64,000 nucleotides of DNA from Tunturiibacter empetritectus. GTDB lineage: Bacteria > Acidobacteriota > Terriglobia > Terriglobales > Acidobacteriaceae. Below are positions 33,386 to 43,649 of the stretch, piece after piece. How positions within the stretch are numbered: the stretch's first letter is position 1; each line of letters opens with the position of its first letter. Below the pieces are notes generated by a model that saw only the letters and a list, made by a program, of their open reading frames with translations, had not been told where the DNA came from and ran no database searches. The position numbers and the translations under genes were made by a program. The stretch spans positions 1 to 64,000 of the forward strand of contig NZ_JACHDZ010000005.1 in assembly GCF_014201375.1 (NCBI RefSeq). The letters are read 5' to 3'.

Positions 33386-36130
33386 TTAGAGGGCCTGCCC
33401 CAGAGCCATCTCCGATACGGGCCGTCCGAGAGACTGCGAAAAATCAACCGCGGCGGACTTGCTGACATCGTGGCTGAGATTCTCCGCGAGTGAGGCCGCA
33501 CTGTTGGTATAAATCTGCGCGTCGTGCGAGGCCCGCGAGACGGACACATAGGCAAAGCGGCTGTTGATGAGTTCCGGGTGAACCTCCGTATCCACATTGA
33601 TCAAGACACGCCCTGCCGTAAGTCCTTGTGAGCTGTGCGAGGTCACGGCGTATCCGTGGTCGAAGTGCCGCATCTCCCTGGGGTCGAAGGCAACTGTTTT
33701 CTCTTTGTCGTTATCCATGCGAACGATCATCCTCCCGCCCGCGTCGATCTGCTGGAGGGTGCCAAGGTCGCGGTTAGCGACAAGCAGCTCACGATTCGGC
33801 GCGGTGAACTGGATGCGGTCGCCTACAGCGAACTCCCGTTCGATCTCGCGGTACGCGCTGATACCACGCAACCGTGAAGGGTCATAGGCCACTTGCTCTC
33901 CGTTCTGCTTTTGCACGGTGAGGAGATTATCTTTCAAGTTCGCGGTAACGACCTGAGCATAGCTCCCGCCTCCAATGCCAAGCTCCTTGCTCCCACGGGT
34001 GTAATGCAAGACATCTCCGGCCTGATAGCGGGCGGCCCACGCTCGATCCGCGCCGGTCATATCGGAGCGCGGCGCCAAAACGCGCATGGAACGGTTTTCC
34101 ATGTCCAATGCGCCAAGCGCCTGCAACTCTCGCCGCACGGCTTGGTTGATCTGACGGCGCGAAGCATTGTCAGGGGAGACGATGAGGGTGTTTTCAGGAC
34201 GGGCGGCGTAGCTTTTTGCAATCGCCTCGATGCGCTGTTGCGGGTCTGTGATTTCGGTCACTCGTCCCTGCTGTTGAAGCATTTCTACACCGATTTTGGT
34301 CTCGCCTCTGGACAGGTGCTCCACGGCTTTTAATAGCTCGGGATCTTTCTGGCGCACGATCTGGCCAAGGTGGGCCGTTCGCATTCCCGCGTGCTGCAGC
34401 TGCTCGAACGGCTTCCCCGCATCCACACTTTGATGTTGGCGGGTGTCTCCGATGAGCAACACCCTGTCCTGGGGGCCGATCTTTTCGAGAAATTCCCGCA
34501 TCTGTTTCGTCGATGACAGGGACGATTCATCAACCAAATAGAGATGCCTGTTTGTTCCATCGGCAGGTTGGCGGTTGCCGCGTGCGAGGAAGCCCTGCAG
34601 CGTATCGGCTCGGATGCCGGCGTCGCGGAGCTGCTGCGCCGCGCGAGAGGTCGGCGCAAAACCCTCGACCTCATAGCCGTTCCTTTCAGCGCCCTCCCGC
34701 ACCACGGCCAGGGTCGTCGTCTTGCCGACCCCGGCACGGCCATGCAACCCCTGCACCTGGTCGCGCGACGTGAGGACGTGTTCGACGGCATCGCGCTGGA
34801 CTCGATTGAGGTAGGGACGAGACTCAGTCAGCGGGATGGCCTGCTGAATTGTCATGATCTGCGGTGCGCGGTTATGGCCGTCGAGCACCTTCCGAATGAT
34901 TTCTTTTTCCGCCTTGATGGTTTCGGCGGTGGTGAAACGTCGCCCCGTATCATGCTTCTCCCCGGCGATGACACGGAACTCGCCGGATGCGACCCGCGCC
35001 TCGAAATTAGCGCGCACCTCCGGGTAAGTCGTCTGTCCCATCCCGCGACGAATGGCATCAACAAAGAGCGCACGCTCATCGTGGACGGCCTCGCGCTCAA
35101 AGCTCCGATCGCGGGCGAAGGTCATAGCGGCTTGCGCCTGTCGCTGGCGCTTATCATAGGGCTGTTCTTGCGCGAGTTTCTGACGCCGCCCCTGTGCTTC
35201 CGCAACAACTCTGTCGGCCTGATTACCGAACTCAGCGGCGATCTGCCTGTGCGCTGCCATCACTTCGGCGGCCGACAGGATTTCCTTGCGGTCGCGGGTG
35301 TTGTGGGCGGCAATCTGCGCCGCTTCGGGGCCGCTGAACCCGCTGCGGGCTACGGCTTCGACGATCTGCTGACGACGGGGACTTGAGGCGTCGAGATATT
35401 CCTGAGTGAATCCTTTGATCTCCGGAGCGCCGCTCCTACCCGGTTCGATCTCGTACCCGAGATTGCGGAGTTGATAAGTGAGGTGCGATTGATAGATGGC
35501 CGTCGCATAGCTCTGCGAGTCAAAGAAACCGCGCTCCTGCAAAGCGCGTATCTGGCCGTTATCACGTTCGGTCATATTGAACACAACCGCATGGGTGTGA
35601 AGCTGAGGCGCTGCGTATCCATCAACCGGACGCGCAGTATCATGTTCGAACTTTGCGACCACAAACTGTCCCGTTGTCTCTGCGGGACGATTACCACCCA
35701 TCCGGGCGTGCGTGTATCTCTCCAGTTCGTTCAGAGCCACCGTGACTGCTTCGCGGTGCGCCTCCTGCACCCGGTCATCGCCTCCGACAAGCGCGGTCAG
35801 TGAAACGGATTTTGGAGCAGAGAAGGTGGCATCCCACCCGGCGCGATGTTCTACCGGAGAAACGGTCTTGCCTGTTTCGGATTCGTACTCCTGCACCTTT
35901 CGATGACGCACCAACTGCTGGCCGGTTCGTGGATGTTGCCCTTCGGAGAGACGGGCAAATTCTTCTGGTCCTACAGAGCCCTCAAGCCCAAACTTGTCGA
36001 CGAGCCTACCTTGCCATTCCCCTTGGATGGCATCGCCCTGCTTCCAATAGTTCTGCACAGCGGCGGTAAACTCTTTGGCGTGATAGCTCTGTGCCTGACT
36101 GGCGGACAACGGTTTCGAGATGGTCAGCAT
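33386..36130 (-). CDS. MobF-family conjugative relaxase-helicase (TrwC/TraI type)
   Basis: A 914-residue protein. The relaxase domain (1-300) has candidate catalytic tyrosines Tyr16 and Tyr28 and the metal-binding triad His163, His178, His180 (QLHTH). The helicase domain carries Walker A GRAGVGKTTT at 464-473, VDESSLSS (motif II) and the C-terminal GYAVTSHSSQGLTAG typical of RecD2/UvrD-like ends. It would nick the origin of transfer, stay bound to the strand and unwind it. It appears full length, shorter than F TraI but like R388 TrwC (966). The coupling-protein gene lies 10 bp upstream in the same direction. No type IV secretion genes are in the window. Confidence 0.93.
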   Translation of the reverse strand: MLTISKPLSASQAQSYHAKEFTAAVQNYWKQGDAIQGEWQGRLVDKFGLEGSVGPEEFARLSEGQHPRTGQQLVRHRKVQEYESETGKTVSPVEHRAGWDATFSAPKSVSLTALVGGDDRVQEAHREAVTVALNELERYTHARMGGNRPAETTGQFVVAKFEHDTARPVDGYAAPQLHTHAVVFNMTERDNGQIRALQERGFFDSQSYATAIYQSHLTYQLRNLGYEIEPGRSGAPEIKGFTQEYLDASSPRRQQIVEAVARSGFSGPEAAQIAAHNTRDRKEILSAAEVMAAHRQIAAEFGNQADRVVAEAQGRRQKLAQEQPYDKRQRQAQAAMTFARDRSFEREAVHDERALFVDAIRRGMGQTTYPEVRANFEARVASGEFRVIAGEKHDTGRRFTTAETIKAEKEIIRKVLDGHNRAPQIMTIQQAIPLTESRPYLNRVQRDAVEHVLTSRDQVQGLHGRAGVGKTTTLAVVREGAERNGYEVEGFAPTSRAAQQLRDAGIRADTLQGFLARGNRQPADGTNRHLYLVDESSLSSTKQMREFLEKIGPQDRVLLIGDTRQHQSVDAGKPFEQLQHAGMRTAHLGQIVRQKDPELLKAVEHLSRGETKIGVEMLQQQGRVTEITDPQQRIEAIAKSYAARPENTLIVSPDNASRRQINQAVRRELQALGALDMENRSMRVLAPRSDMTGADRAWAARYQAGDVLHYTRGSKELGIGGGSYAQVVTANLKDNLLTVQKQNGEQVAYDPSRLRGISAYREIEREFAVGDRIQFTAPNRELLVANRDLGTLQQIDAGGRMIVRMDNDKEKTVAFDPREMRHFDHGYAVTSHSSQGLTAGRVLINVDTEVHPELINSRFAYVSVSRASHDAQIYTNSAASLAENLSHDVSKSAAVDFSQSLGRPVSEMALGQAL

Positions 36131-36139
36131 GGCAACTCC

Positions 36140-36907
36140 TCAACCCCGAAGAATGAGATTCTGTGGTTCCAGCGGTTCTGCATCGATGGCCACATCCTGC
36201 TTCATCTCGGGCGTTCTCGGTGCTTCTTGTGGTGGCGTGGCGGGCTCTGGCACCTGCATCAGCTCGGACGACGGAAGTTGGGTCTCACCGCCGCGCCTTC
36301 TTTGGGGATCGTAGGGAAGCTTATCGTCGGGCCGATGGCGCAGTTGAAAACCCTTGGCGACCTCCGGCATATCGAAGTACGGGAAGGAGAACCGTGTCAC
36401 GTAGTTCTGATACTTCATATAGGCATGGAGATCGGCGAGGCCGGAAATTTCCGACTCCATGACCAACGGCTCGATCTGTCGGTCGAGCGTGAAGTTTCGT
36501 CCGGCGCGCGTGCCGTCGAAATGGGTCTCACGTAGACGCTCGATTTCAACTTTGCCGATGAACTTGCTCACCCACTCCCCGGCATTCGGCTCTTTGGTGG
36601 TGAGCCAAACGCTCGTGGCGGGCTGCGACAACATCACCTCGGCCAGATGGCCATAAAGGTATTCAAGCTGGGCCTTGCCCTGAAAGCCGAGTACGACCGG
36701 ATTCCTGCTCTTGCGGTTCTCAGTGATGGCGGTATGGAGCTGCGGAAGCTTCTGCAGGCTGGCCAGCTCGTCGATGACAAACCAGACTCGCTTCTGGTCT
36801 ACGGTCGGCTCATTCAACAGGCGCAACACCAGCCAATCAATCCATAAGCTTTGCAAGGGACGAAGTGCTTCGCGCTCCGCTGGGAGTGAGGTACGCAAGC
36901 GTGACAA
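36140..36907 (-). pseudogene. Type IV coupling protein (TrwB/TraD-like), C-terminal half only
   Basis: 255 residues corresponding to the end of a VirD4/TrwB-type ATPase: LRPLQSLWIDWLVLRLLNEP, the Walker B VWFVIDELASLQKLP, ENRKSRNPVVLGFQGKAQLE. The membrane anchor and Walker A half are missing: upstream to about 37,030 the frame holds only a short unrelated piece. Complete proteins are 500-700 residues. The coupling protein links relaxosome and secretion channel, so its loss makes the element non-self-transmissible. It precedes the relaxase by 10 bp. Confidence 0.85.
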
Positions 36908-37087
36908 CTCGGAAGATCGAGCGTGCGCGATTACGACCAGATTCTCGGATGGGTTGACGTGGTAAATGTCGAAGCATTGATCCTCCGAAACGGCGATGCG
37001 TTCACCGTTATGTTTCGGAAGTTAGAGCGAACGCGCCTCGTCGTCTAATACTTCTTAACTATGGTGCGATGCCTTCTGTCTATGGAG

Positions 37088-38041
37088 CTACCCTGTCTGG
37101 TCAAACTTCAGAGGTAGCTGAGGCCGTGTAGCGCTTTTCTCTTTGCGGCGATGTTGCTCAGGCTTGTTAAGCAGAGTTTGGGCTATGAATGGTAACGCAG
37201 GATGTCGGGCATTCACTGAATAGACAAAGGCTGTATCACAGGTCCATGTGACCCCGCTAATGCGTCGAGTCGTGAGCTGAGAATCGATCTGCGTATCTTC
37301 GCAAACAAGTGCGATTCCATAGCCATCTCGGACCAGCAATTGAATATCATGTGGCGTTATTGCCGAGCACAAGATGTGAATTGTGTAGCCCTCCTCAGCG
37401 AACATTTCCTTGAGACGGGCGTGTGCTGATGGATGCCCCTCTGGATCTCGAAATATGGTCAAGCGCGGCACGAGCTCTTCAAGGGATACGGTGTTGTTGA
37501 TTGCAAGTGAATCATCGCTACGCATACATGCGACCAGACAGGAACTGGAGAATTGATTTACGATCCACTCCGTCCCAATGATTGGCAGGGGCAACACAGC
37601 GCAGTCGAGCTCGTTTCGTTCGAGTCTTTGCAGTATCTGTGCCGTGTATCCGCCGGCCATTGACATGCCGCATTGCGGGAATAGCTTGTCATAGTTGGAA
37701 CGGAACGACTGAAGATGCCTGGAGTTTACAAACGAAGAAAATCCCACCCTCAAGGATGGGATCTTTCCAAGGTAGACCTCTTTTGCGATGTTCAAGATTT
37801 GGAGTCTTCCCGATAGAGCGGAGATTGCGTAATCCACGACCATCTGACCAACCGGGGTTATTCGCACTCCCTCTCGCGTTCGCTGAAAGATCGGGAAGCC
37901 AATCTCTTCTTCGAGATCTTTGATCTGACGGCTCAGCGATGGTTGCGAAAGAAACAGCCGCTCGGCAGCGCGTGTAAAGTTAGCCGTTTCCGCAATTGCA
38001 ACGATGTACTTAAGGTGCCTGAATTCGACGATGTCTGACAT
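37088..38041 (-). CDS. LysR-family transcription regulator
   Basis: A 317-residue regulator. The N-terminal winged helix is canonical (HLKYIVAIAETANFTRAAER, LFLSQPSLSRQIKDLEEEIG, FPIFQRTREGVRITPVGQ). A substrate-binding domain of about 210 residues follows. It resembles the CbbR/CysB-like group that senses small aromatic or organic acids, but no ligand can be named. The 18-bp perfect palindrome at 38,152-38,169 lies about 110 bp upstream of its start, close to where a LysR gene would control itself. It sits next to the integration module. Confidence 0.92.
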   Translation of the reverse strand: MSDIVEFRHLKYIVAIAETANFTRAAERLFLSQPSLSRQIKDLEEEIGFPIFQRTREGVRITPVGQMVVDYAISALSGRLQILNIAKEVYLGKIPSLRVGFSSFVNSRHLQSFRSNYDKLFPQCGMSMAGGYTAQILQRLERNELDCAVLPLPIIGTEWIVNQFSSSCLVACMRSDDSLAINNTVSLEELVPRLTIFRDPEGHPSAHARLKEMFAEEGYTIHILCSAITPHDIQLLVRDGYGIALVCEDTQIDSQLTTRRISGVTWTCDTAFVYSVNARHPALPFIAQTLLNKPEQHRRKEKSATRPQLPLKFDQTG

Positions 38042-38151
38042 GTCCCATACCGCTCCGTGGGGGAATGAGAAACAAACTTGATGCGTGCGCGAAAGCTATG
38101 CAAATCGTCCATGAGTTCCATCGTTTGACGAGGGAATCACTTCTGTCAATA

Positions 38152-38169
38152 GGTCACCTTAAGGTGACC
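38152..38169. promoter_or_regulatory. 18-bp perfect palindrome GGTCACCTTAAGGTGACC
   Basis: A gapless palindrome in the divergent intergenic region between the LysR gene (leftward) and the excisionase-like gene (rightward), 111 bp and 155 bp from their starts. The size fits a dimeric repressor operator. LysR sites are usually T-N11-A, which this does not show, so it may belong to the Xis or another regulator. Confidence 0.7.
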
Positions 38170-38323
38170 GTACGGCAATAAAGGGAATCCACCATAGCCC
38201 AAAGGCATCGCACCATAGACAGGAAGTATTGGACTGGCAGGCAAAAATCACAGAATCTGATGAGGAATTGAGGGGTGACCGGCTGTAATAGCCCCTCGTT
38301 CTGGCATTGCGAAAGGGCGATCT

Positions 38324-38575
38324 ATGCAACCCTCCTCAATCAACGGCTCACTCCTTGAAATCGATCCGACGATCAAGAAACCGGTGGGCACGGAGTCTTG
38401 GGCACCCGCGCCGCTTCTCGACACGGACGCTGCAGCGTCGATCATGGGAATCCACTCAAAGACGTTGCAACGGTACGCACGGCAGAAAATTGTCCGCGGC
38501 ATTCGCGTGGGCAAACTTTGGCGTTTTCGGGGATCGGACATCGAGGATTGGATTCAGCGTCAAGCTGCAAGTTAA
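38324..38575 (+). CDS. Excisionase-like helix-turn-helix protein
   Basis: An 83-residue protein with a MerR-like winged helix of the excisionase/HTH_17 type (LLDTDAAASIMGIHSKTLQR, YARQKIVRGIRVGKLWRF, then DIEDWIQ). Such proteins bend DNA to favour excision of integrated elements or act as small regulators. It lies 78 bp before the tyrosine integrase gene in the same direction, the common xis-int order. Confidence 0.82.
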   Translation: MQPSSINGSLLEIDPTIKKPVGTESWAPAPLLDTDAAASIMGIHSKTLQRYARQKIVRGIRVGKLWRFRGSDIEDWIQRQAAS

Positions 38576-38653
38576 CCTTCGATTTCCACTGAACTCTGCC
38601 CGGCATAGCGGTAGGCTAGAGATAGCCATCCGTTGCGCCTGAACAGGAGGATT

Positions 38654-39844
38654 ATGTCCAGGCGAACACGCTATCAACAAGGAAGCGTGCAACGCGAAAA
38701 GCGGCAAAACGGACCTGATGTTTGGATCTTCAGATGGCGGGAAGTCGGAGCAGACGGAAATAGTAAGTACCGTAAGGCTATCGTCGGAACCGTTGCAACA
38801 CTGTCGAACGAAGCATCAGCTCTCAAAGCAGCTTTAGCATTGCGCATTGACGCCAACCAGCAAACCCCGCAAGCGGAAGGCGGGCCGAGTACAGTTTCCG
38901 ATCTCATCGCTCACTATCGACTGAAAGAGTTGGTGAAGGGTGACAAGGAAGGCAAGGCGTACTCGACACGCGCTGCTTACGAATGCTACTTGAAGGTGTG
39001 GATCATCCCGCGTTGGGGAACACACCGGCTGGATCAAGTGAAATCCGTGGCCGTTGAAGAATGGCTTCGGAGCATCAAGCGGGCGAAAGGAACCAAGGCA
39101 AAGATTCGGAACATCATGAGTGCTCTCTTTACCCACGCGATGCGTTACGAATGGACTGATCGGAATCCGATGCAGCTCGTTCGGCAGAGCGCGAAGCGAG
39201 AGAAGATTCCAGAAGTTCTCGATTTGCACGAACTCCAGGTACTTCTTGAGACTTTGGCTCCCAGAGAACGGACGCTGGCTCTCCTCGACGCGGCAACCGG
39301 TTTGCGCGTGAGCGAATTGCTGGCGTTGCGTTGGGATGACGTGGATTTCAAGAACCTAGAGATTCGGGTGACCGAATCGATCTGGCATCAGGTTTTAGGT
39401 GTCTGCAAGACGGAGGGATCAGCTCGACCCGTTCCGATGGATGCCTACATGGCTGAGGACCTCCTGCGATGGAGAAAGCTCTGCCCATACCCGATGGAAT
39501 CCGATTGGGTCTTTGCCAGTCCGACTATGCAGGGCAAACAGCCCTACTGGCCGGACAATCTTATGAAGCGCTACATCAAGCCCGCAGCTCGGCGAGTGGG
39601 CATCAACAAGAACATCGGTTGGCACACCTTCCGTCATTCCTTCGGAACAATCCTGAAGGCAAATGGGGAAGATGTAAAGACCGTACAGGAGCTCTTGAGG
39701 CACGCAAACAGTCGGATCACGCTGGACGTCTACACACAGGCGGTGAACTCCCACAAGCGCGCGGCTCAGAGCAAGGTTGTGAAGATGATGATTACGAATC
39801 TGGGTGAAACGAAGGGTGCCGCAGACCCTAAAATTGCTCAATAG
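38654..39844 (+). CDS. Tyrosine recombinase (site-specific integrase) next to tRNA-Asp
   Basis: A 396-residue phage-type integrase, started at the ATG at 38,654, 4 nt after AGGAGG. An N-terminal arm-binding/SAM-like region (1-170) precedes the catalytic domain with Arg in TGLRVSELLALRW (about 217), HTFRHSFGT (about 322-330) and the Tyr nucleophile in LDVYTQA (about 359). The gene ends 76 bp before the 3' end of a tRNA-Asp gene. Integrases in this position normally insert their element into the tRNA 3' end, so this enzyme likely brought in the island to its left. Confidence 0.94.
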   Translation: MSRRTRYQQGSVQREKRQNGPDVWIFRWREVGADGNSKYRKAIVGTVATLSNEASALKAALALRIDANQQTPQAEGGPSTVSDLIAHYRLKELVKGDKEGKAYSTRAAYECYLKVWIIPRWGTHRLDQVKSVAVEEWLRSIKRAKGTKAKIRNIMSALFTHAMRYEWTDRNPMQLVRQSAKREKIPEVLDLHELQVLLETLAPRERTLALLDAATGLRVSELLALRWDDVDFKNLEIRVTESIWHQVLGVCKTEGSARPVPMDAYMAEDLLRWRKLCPYPMESDWVFASPTMQGKQPYWPDNLMKRYIKPAARRVGINKNIGWHTFRHSFGTILKANGEDVKTVQELLRHANSRITLDVYTQAVNSHKRAAQSKVVKMMITNLGETKGAADPKIAQ

Positions 39845-39920
39845 GTTCTTATTGAACCCATATCGAACCCGGATTCGATTGTCACTCTGGGTGCCATACT
39901 AAGCTAAGTGCTTTGCTGTA

Positions 39921-39998
<78 letters not shown>

Positions 39999-40176
39999 CA
40001 TTTCACCTTCGTTAGCGATTATATCTTACTCAGAACGGGCAGATATACGCCATCGCCAAAATCCTGGTTCGTTGTCTTTGAGTTCGGCTAAGGTCCTTTT
40101 CGAAGACCAGTACGTCCACTCGACGACAGTTGTAAGTCTATCAGATCAAGCAAGATTTTGATGGCCCGATTCGTTG

Positions 40177-40545
40177 TTAGCGAGCGTTTTTGTAGATGAG
40201 CTCGAGTAGCTCATCGTACATCGCCTGCCTCTCCTCCACCGATCCGCTGCGAATGGCCTGAGTCGCACAGTGAGATAGGTGATTCCGCATCAAGGCCCGA
40301 GCCACGGAGCGAAGTGCCTCCTGCACCGACGACACCTGGGTCAGAATGTCGGCGCAGTAGCGATCCTCCTCGACCATGCGCTGCAAGCCCCGAATCTGTC
40401 CTTCGAGACGTCGCAGACGGCGCAGGTTGGAGGCTTTGATCTCAGGATCCACTCCAGTAGCCTTGCGTTCCGATTCGCCTATCTCGCAGGCGCAGGAATC
40501 CACTACCGCGTTTCTAAATTGAAGATCTGTCTTTTTCGTAGCCAT
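40177..40545 (-). CDS. csoR: CsoR-family copper-sensing repressor
   Basis: A 122-residue all-helical repressor started at MATKKTDLQF (AAGGAAAA upstream). The core LRRLEGQIRGLQRMVEED, then Cys in RYCADILTQ and His and Cys in RNHLSHCATQ, gives the Cys-x-n-His-x3-Cys copper site of the family. Without Cu(I) it binds a GC-rich operator; with Cu(I) it lets go. It follows copA by 10 bp in the copZ-copA-csoR operon, and a perfect operator lies before copZ. Confidence 0.93.
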   Translation of the reverse strand: MATKKTDLQFRNAVVDSCACEIGESERKATGVDPEIKASNLRRLRRLEGQIRGLQRMVEEDRYCADILTQVSSVQEALRSVARALMRNHLSHCATQAIRSGSVEERQAMYDELLELIYKNAR

Positions 40546-40555
40546 GGTTTTCCTT

Positions 40556-43015
40556 TTATTCAAGCTTCAGCCGTCGCAATCGGAGGCTATTGGTGACAAC
40601 ACTGAAAGAACTGAGCGCCATCGCCGCGCTGGCTATCACCGGGTTCAACAGCAAACCGAACGCCGGATAGAGCGCACCAGCCGCAACCGGAATCCCAATC
40701 ACGTTATAGACGAAGGCCCAAAACAGATTCTGCCGCATCACGCGCATCGTGCCCCGCGATAGGGTTATCGCTGCTGCGACGCCAGTAAGATCGCTCCGCA
40801 TCAGCGTTACGTCTCCGGCTTCCATCGCGATGTCGGCGCCACTGGCCATCGTCAGCCCCACATCAGCCTGTGCGAGTGCAGGAGCATCGTTAACCCCATC
40901 TCCGACCATCGCGACAACTCGACCTTCCGCTTGAAGACGTTTGACGGCCTCCACCTTGCCAGCAGGGAGAACGTCCGCAATCACCTCATCGACGCCAACC
41001 CTCTGTGCAATAGCATGAGCGGTGCGTTCGTTGTCGCCTGTAAGCATCACCACGCGAAGCCCCTCGTCGTGCATCTTGCGAACAGCGTCGATGGAGCCAG
41101 GTTTGATCGTATCTGCAACCGCGAGAACGGCGGCCAGTCTGCCCTCGATCGCAATCCATAGTGGAGTCTTTCCTTCCTCCGACATCCGCTCTGCGCTAGA
41201 AACCATCGGCTCAACGAGGACACGGTTCTTGTTCATCCATGCAGTATTGCCGATCAATACAGTCTCCCCATCGACGACTCCCGCCACGCCAAGTCCGGGA
41301 AGCGATTCAAACTCCTCAGCCTGAGGCAGATTCAAACCTCGCGCTACGGCGTATTGAACGATGGCTTCAGCGAGAGGGTGTTCGCTGGCACGTTCCAGCG
41401 CGGCCGTAACGAGCAGGACATGATCCTCGAAGTCATTCGGGCTTTGCGTGCTCGCCACATCGTCATCGCTAGCAGCGAGAAAAACATCAGTGACCTCGGG
41501 ACGCCCCGCAGTGATCGTCCCCGTCTTGTCGAGCACAATAGTATCGATCTTCTCCAATCGCTGAAGAGCCTCTCCACCTTTGATCAGAATCCCATAGTTG
41601 GCTCCCCGTCCTGTCGCTACCATTACAGCCGTCGGAACAGCCAGACCCATCGCGCAGGGGCATGCGATCACAAGCACGGTGACAGCAGCAGCAAATGCCT
41701 GCATCACACCGTAGTGAGGCGCGAACAACCGCCACGCGGCGAAGGTAACGATCGCAATCGCCAGCACCGTCGGAACAAACACCGCGCTGATGCGATCCGC
41801 GATGCGTTGAATCGGAGCACGAGATCCCTGGGCCTCGCGCAGGAGGCGCACGATCTGTGCCAGTGTGCTGCCCGCTCCCAGGCTGGTCGCCCTATACTGC
41901 AGCGATCCCCGCTGATTCAGCGTTCCTCCCATCACCCTGTCTCGAGCCGTCTTCTCAATCGGCAGTGACTCGCCTGTGAGCATCGACTCGTCCACGCTAC
42001 TCCTGCCCGCGATCACCTCTCCATCCGTAGGAATTCGCTCGCCAGGCCGCACCAGCACAACATCGCCACTCTGGATCGACTCCAACGGCACGCTGCTCTC
42101 AATACCTTCTCGCAGAACAGTCGCAGTCTTCGGTTGAAGCTGCACAAGCTTTCGCAGTGCGCTTGCCGTCTGCCCCTTCGCCCTGCTCTCCAGCGCATTT
42201 CCAACCAGCACCAATCCAATGATCAGAGTCACCGCTTCAAAATAAACATCGGGGGCGATGCCGCGTGCCACAAAAAATCCCGGAGCAATCGTACTGGCAG
42301 CCGAGTAGAGATATGCGGCGCCGGTGCCAAGCGCCACCAGCGTATTCATATCCGCCGTCTTATGCAGAAGAGCAGACCATGCCTTGGTATAAAACCGTCG
42401 CCCCGCCCAGCTCAAAATGAATGTCGCAAGCGCAAAGAGGAACCAGCGAATCACGCCCGGATCAATTCGATACATCCAGGGAAGCGCGCTGCGCAACAGT
42501 GGATCAATCACCCGTATGTTCCAACTCATCAGCGGATCTTTCATCCGCTCCATCCCGTCCGCGCTGTCGATCGTCATGAGTGGCGACATTAATGGCATCG
42601 ACAAGAGCATGGCCACGCCGCCAGCGATCAAGCTTGCCACGGCCTTCACTCGCAGTTGCCGATACTCCCTCAGCTGCGCCTCGTCGTGCTGCTCCTGCTC
42701 TTCAAGAACGGACCGGTCTTCGACAGGGAACTCCGCGCCGTAGCCTGTGCTTCGAATCGCATCGACCAGCGCAGAGGTCGAAGTCGCGCCTGGATCGAAC
42801 GTCACCGTTGCATTGTGCAGCATCAGGTTAACCGTCGCATCCCGCACCCCAGCCTGGCCGGCAAGCTCTCGCTGAAGAAACGACTGACACGCCGCGCACG
42901 TCATCCCGGAGACAGGAATAGTGACCTGCTCTACCGGTGTCGTGACTACGGCTGAAGCTGAGGCCAAGACTCCCTTGGCCTCAGCTCCGTCTTTGATCTT
43001 CAAACTACCCGACAT
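40556..43015 (-). CDS. copA: Copper-exporting P1B-type ATPase CopA
   Basis: An 819-residue pump. One N-terminal heavy-metal domain has GMTCAAC (Cys40, Cys43). Eight membrane spans follow, including the CPC triad near Cys451/Cys453 ([12 protein letters not shown]). DKTGTITAG (Asp about 494) is phosphorylated, HPLAEAIV and [13 protein letters not shown] are the ATP-binding and hinge motifs. All are intact. It expels Cu(I) from the cytoplasm. The gene sits between copZ (15 bp upstream) and csoR in one operon controlled by the operator at 43,275. Confidence 0.96.
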   Translation of the reverse strand: MSGSLKIKDGAEAKGVLASASAVVTTPVEQVTIPVSGMTCAACQSFLQRELAGQAGVRDATVNLMLHNATVTFDPGATSTSALVDAIRSTGYGAEFPVEDRSVLEEQEQHDEAQLREYRQLRVKAVASLIAGGVAMLLSMPLMSPLMTIDSADGMERMKDPLMSWNIRVIDPLLRSALPWMYRIDPGVIRWFLFALATFILSWAGRRFYTKAWSALLHKTADMNTLVALGTGAAYLYSAASTIAPGFFVARGIAPDVYFEAVTLIIGLVLVGNALESRAKGQTASALRKLVQLQPKTATVLREGIESSVPLESIQSGDVVLVRPGERIPTDGEVIAGRSSVDESMLTGESLPIEKTARDRVMGGTLNQRGSLQYRATSLGAGSTLAQIVRLLREAQGSRAPIQRIADRISAVFVPTVLAIAIVTFAAWRLFAPHYGVMQAFAAAVTVLVIACPCAMGLAVPTAVMVATGRGANYGILIKGGEALQRLEKIDTIVLDKTGTITAGRPEVTDVFLAASDDDVASTQSPNDFEDHVLLVTAALERASEHPLAEAIVQYAVARGLNLPQAEEFESLPGLGVAGVVDGETVLIGNTAWMNKNRVLVEPMVSSAERMSEEGKTPLWIAIEGRLAAVLAVADTIKPGSIDAVRKMHDEGLRVVMLTGDNERTAHAIAQRVGVDEVIADVLPAGKVEAVKRLQAEGRVVAMVGDGVNDAPALAQADVGLTMASGADIAMEAGDVTLMRSDLTGVAAAITLSRGTMRVMRQNLFWAFVYNVIGIPVAAGALYPAFGLLLNPVIASAAMALSSFSVVTNSLRLRRLKLE

Positions 43016-43030
43016 CGCTTCCTCCCACAG

Positions 43031-43243
43031 TTACTTTTCACTGCGTACCGTAAAGCCGATCCGGTTGACCGCACCGACGATCTTCTCCACCGTTACCCGC
43101 TTCGGATCGAACGCCACCCTGGCCGATCCAACCTCGACCGAGCTCACCTCAACCCCATCGATCTTTCCGAGAGCATCCGTCACCCTGCGAACACAAGCTC
43201 CGCAATGCATTCCTTCAATCGACAACCCGAGCGCTTCCCGCAT
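43031..43243 (-). CDS. copZ: CopZ-like copper chaperone (heavy-metal domain)
   Basis: A 70-residue protein that is a single heavy-metal-associated domain: MHCGAC metal motif near residue 12-17, ferredoxin-like fold. The ATG at 43,243 follows GAGGAG by 7 nt. It likely carries Cu(I) to CopA, whose gene follows by 15 bp. Upstream, the operator at 43,275-43,291 overlaps the expected promoter. Confidence 0.9.
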   Translation of the reverse strand: MREALGLSIEGMHCGACVRRVTDALGKIDGVEVSSVEVGSARVAFDPKRVTVEKIVGAVNRIGFTVRSEK

Positions 43244-43274
43244 GAAATCACTCCTCTTCAGGGTTAGATGCAAA

Positions 43275-43291
43275 ATACCCCCTGGGGGTAT
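43275..43291. promoter_or_regulatory. CsoR-type operator ATACCCCCTGGGGGTAT
   Basis: A perfect 8-bp inverted repeat around one base, identical in form to the GC-rich pseudo-palindromes bound by CsoR/RcnR-family repressors (TACCC-type arms with G/C core). It sits 32 bp before the copZ start codon. It explains copper control of copZ-copA-csoR. Confidence 0.92.
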
Positions 43292-43397
43292 CAAAAATTA
43301 TAACCTGCGCCAGAAGCGAAATGAAGTGTCAGGCAGCCACACATTGCATCCAGCCCGCCGCTCCCATACACTGTCTAAGGTCCTAAAGAACTTCAAC

Positions 43398-43474
<77 letters not shown>

Positions 43475-43529
43475 ATAATCAATAATTAGCAGGTCTTCCC
43501 AAACATTGGTTCCATGCAAGTGAAAGAAA

Positions 43530-43557
43530 AAGCCTCCACAAACAATCTGGGAGGCTT
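43530..43557 (-). terminator. Stem-loop terminator, minus-strand orientation
   Basis: AAGCCTCC and GGAGGCTT form an 8-bp stem with a 12-nt loop. On the minus strand the stem is followed by TTTTTCTTT, a U-tract, so it would stop transcription coming from the right (cutC direction). On the plus strand no U-tract follows. The small gene at 43,650 lies between it and cutC. Confidence 0.6.
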
Positions 43558-43649
43558 CTGAATTGTGCGGGGAGATGTCTGTTATAGTCCGGCACAGTGC
43601 CAGTAAATCGGATCGTTGAGCTTCATCTTCTTGTGAAGGCCTTCCTGCC

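Noticed and set aside
1..39920. Second attachment site (copy of the tRNA-Asp 3' end) to close the island
   Set aside because: I read the left part for the GGTTCGAGCCCCGTC core and found no convincing copy, so no left border is called.
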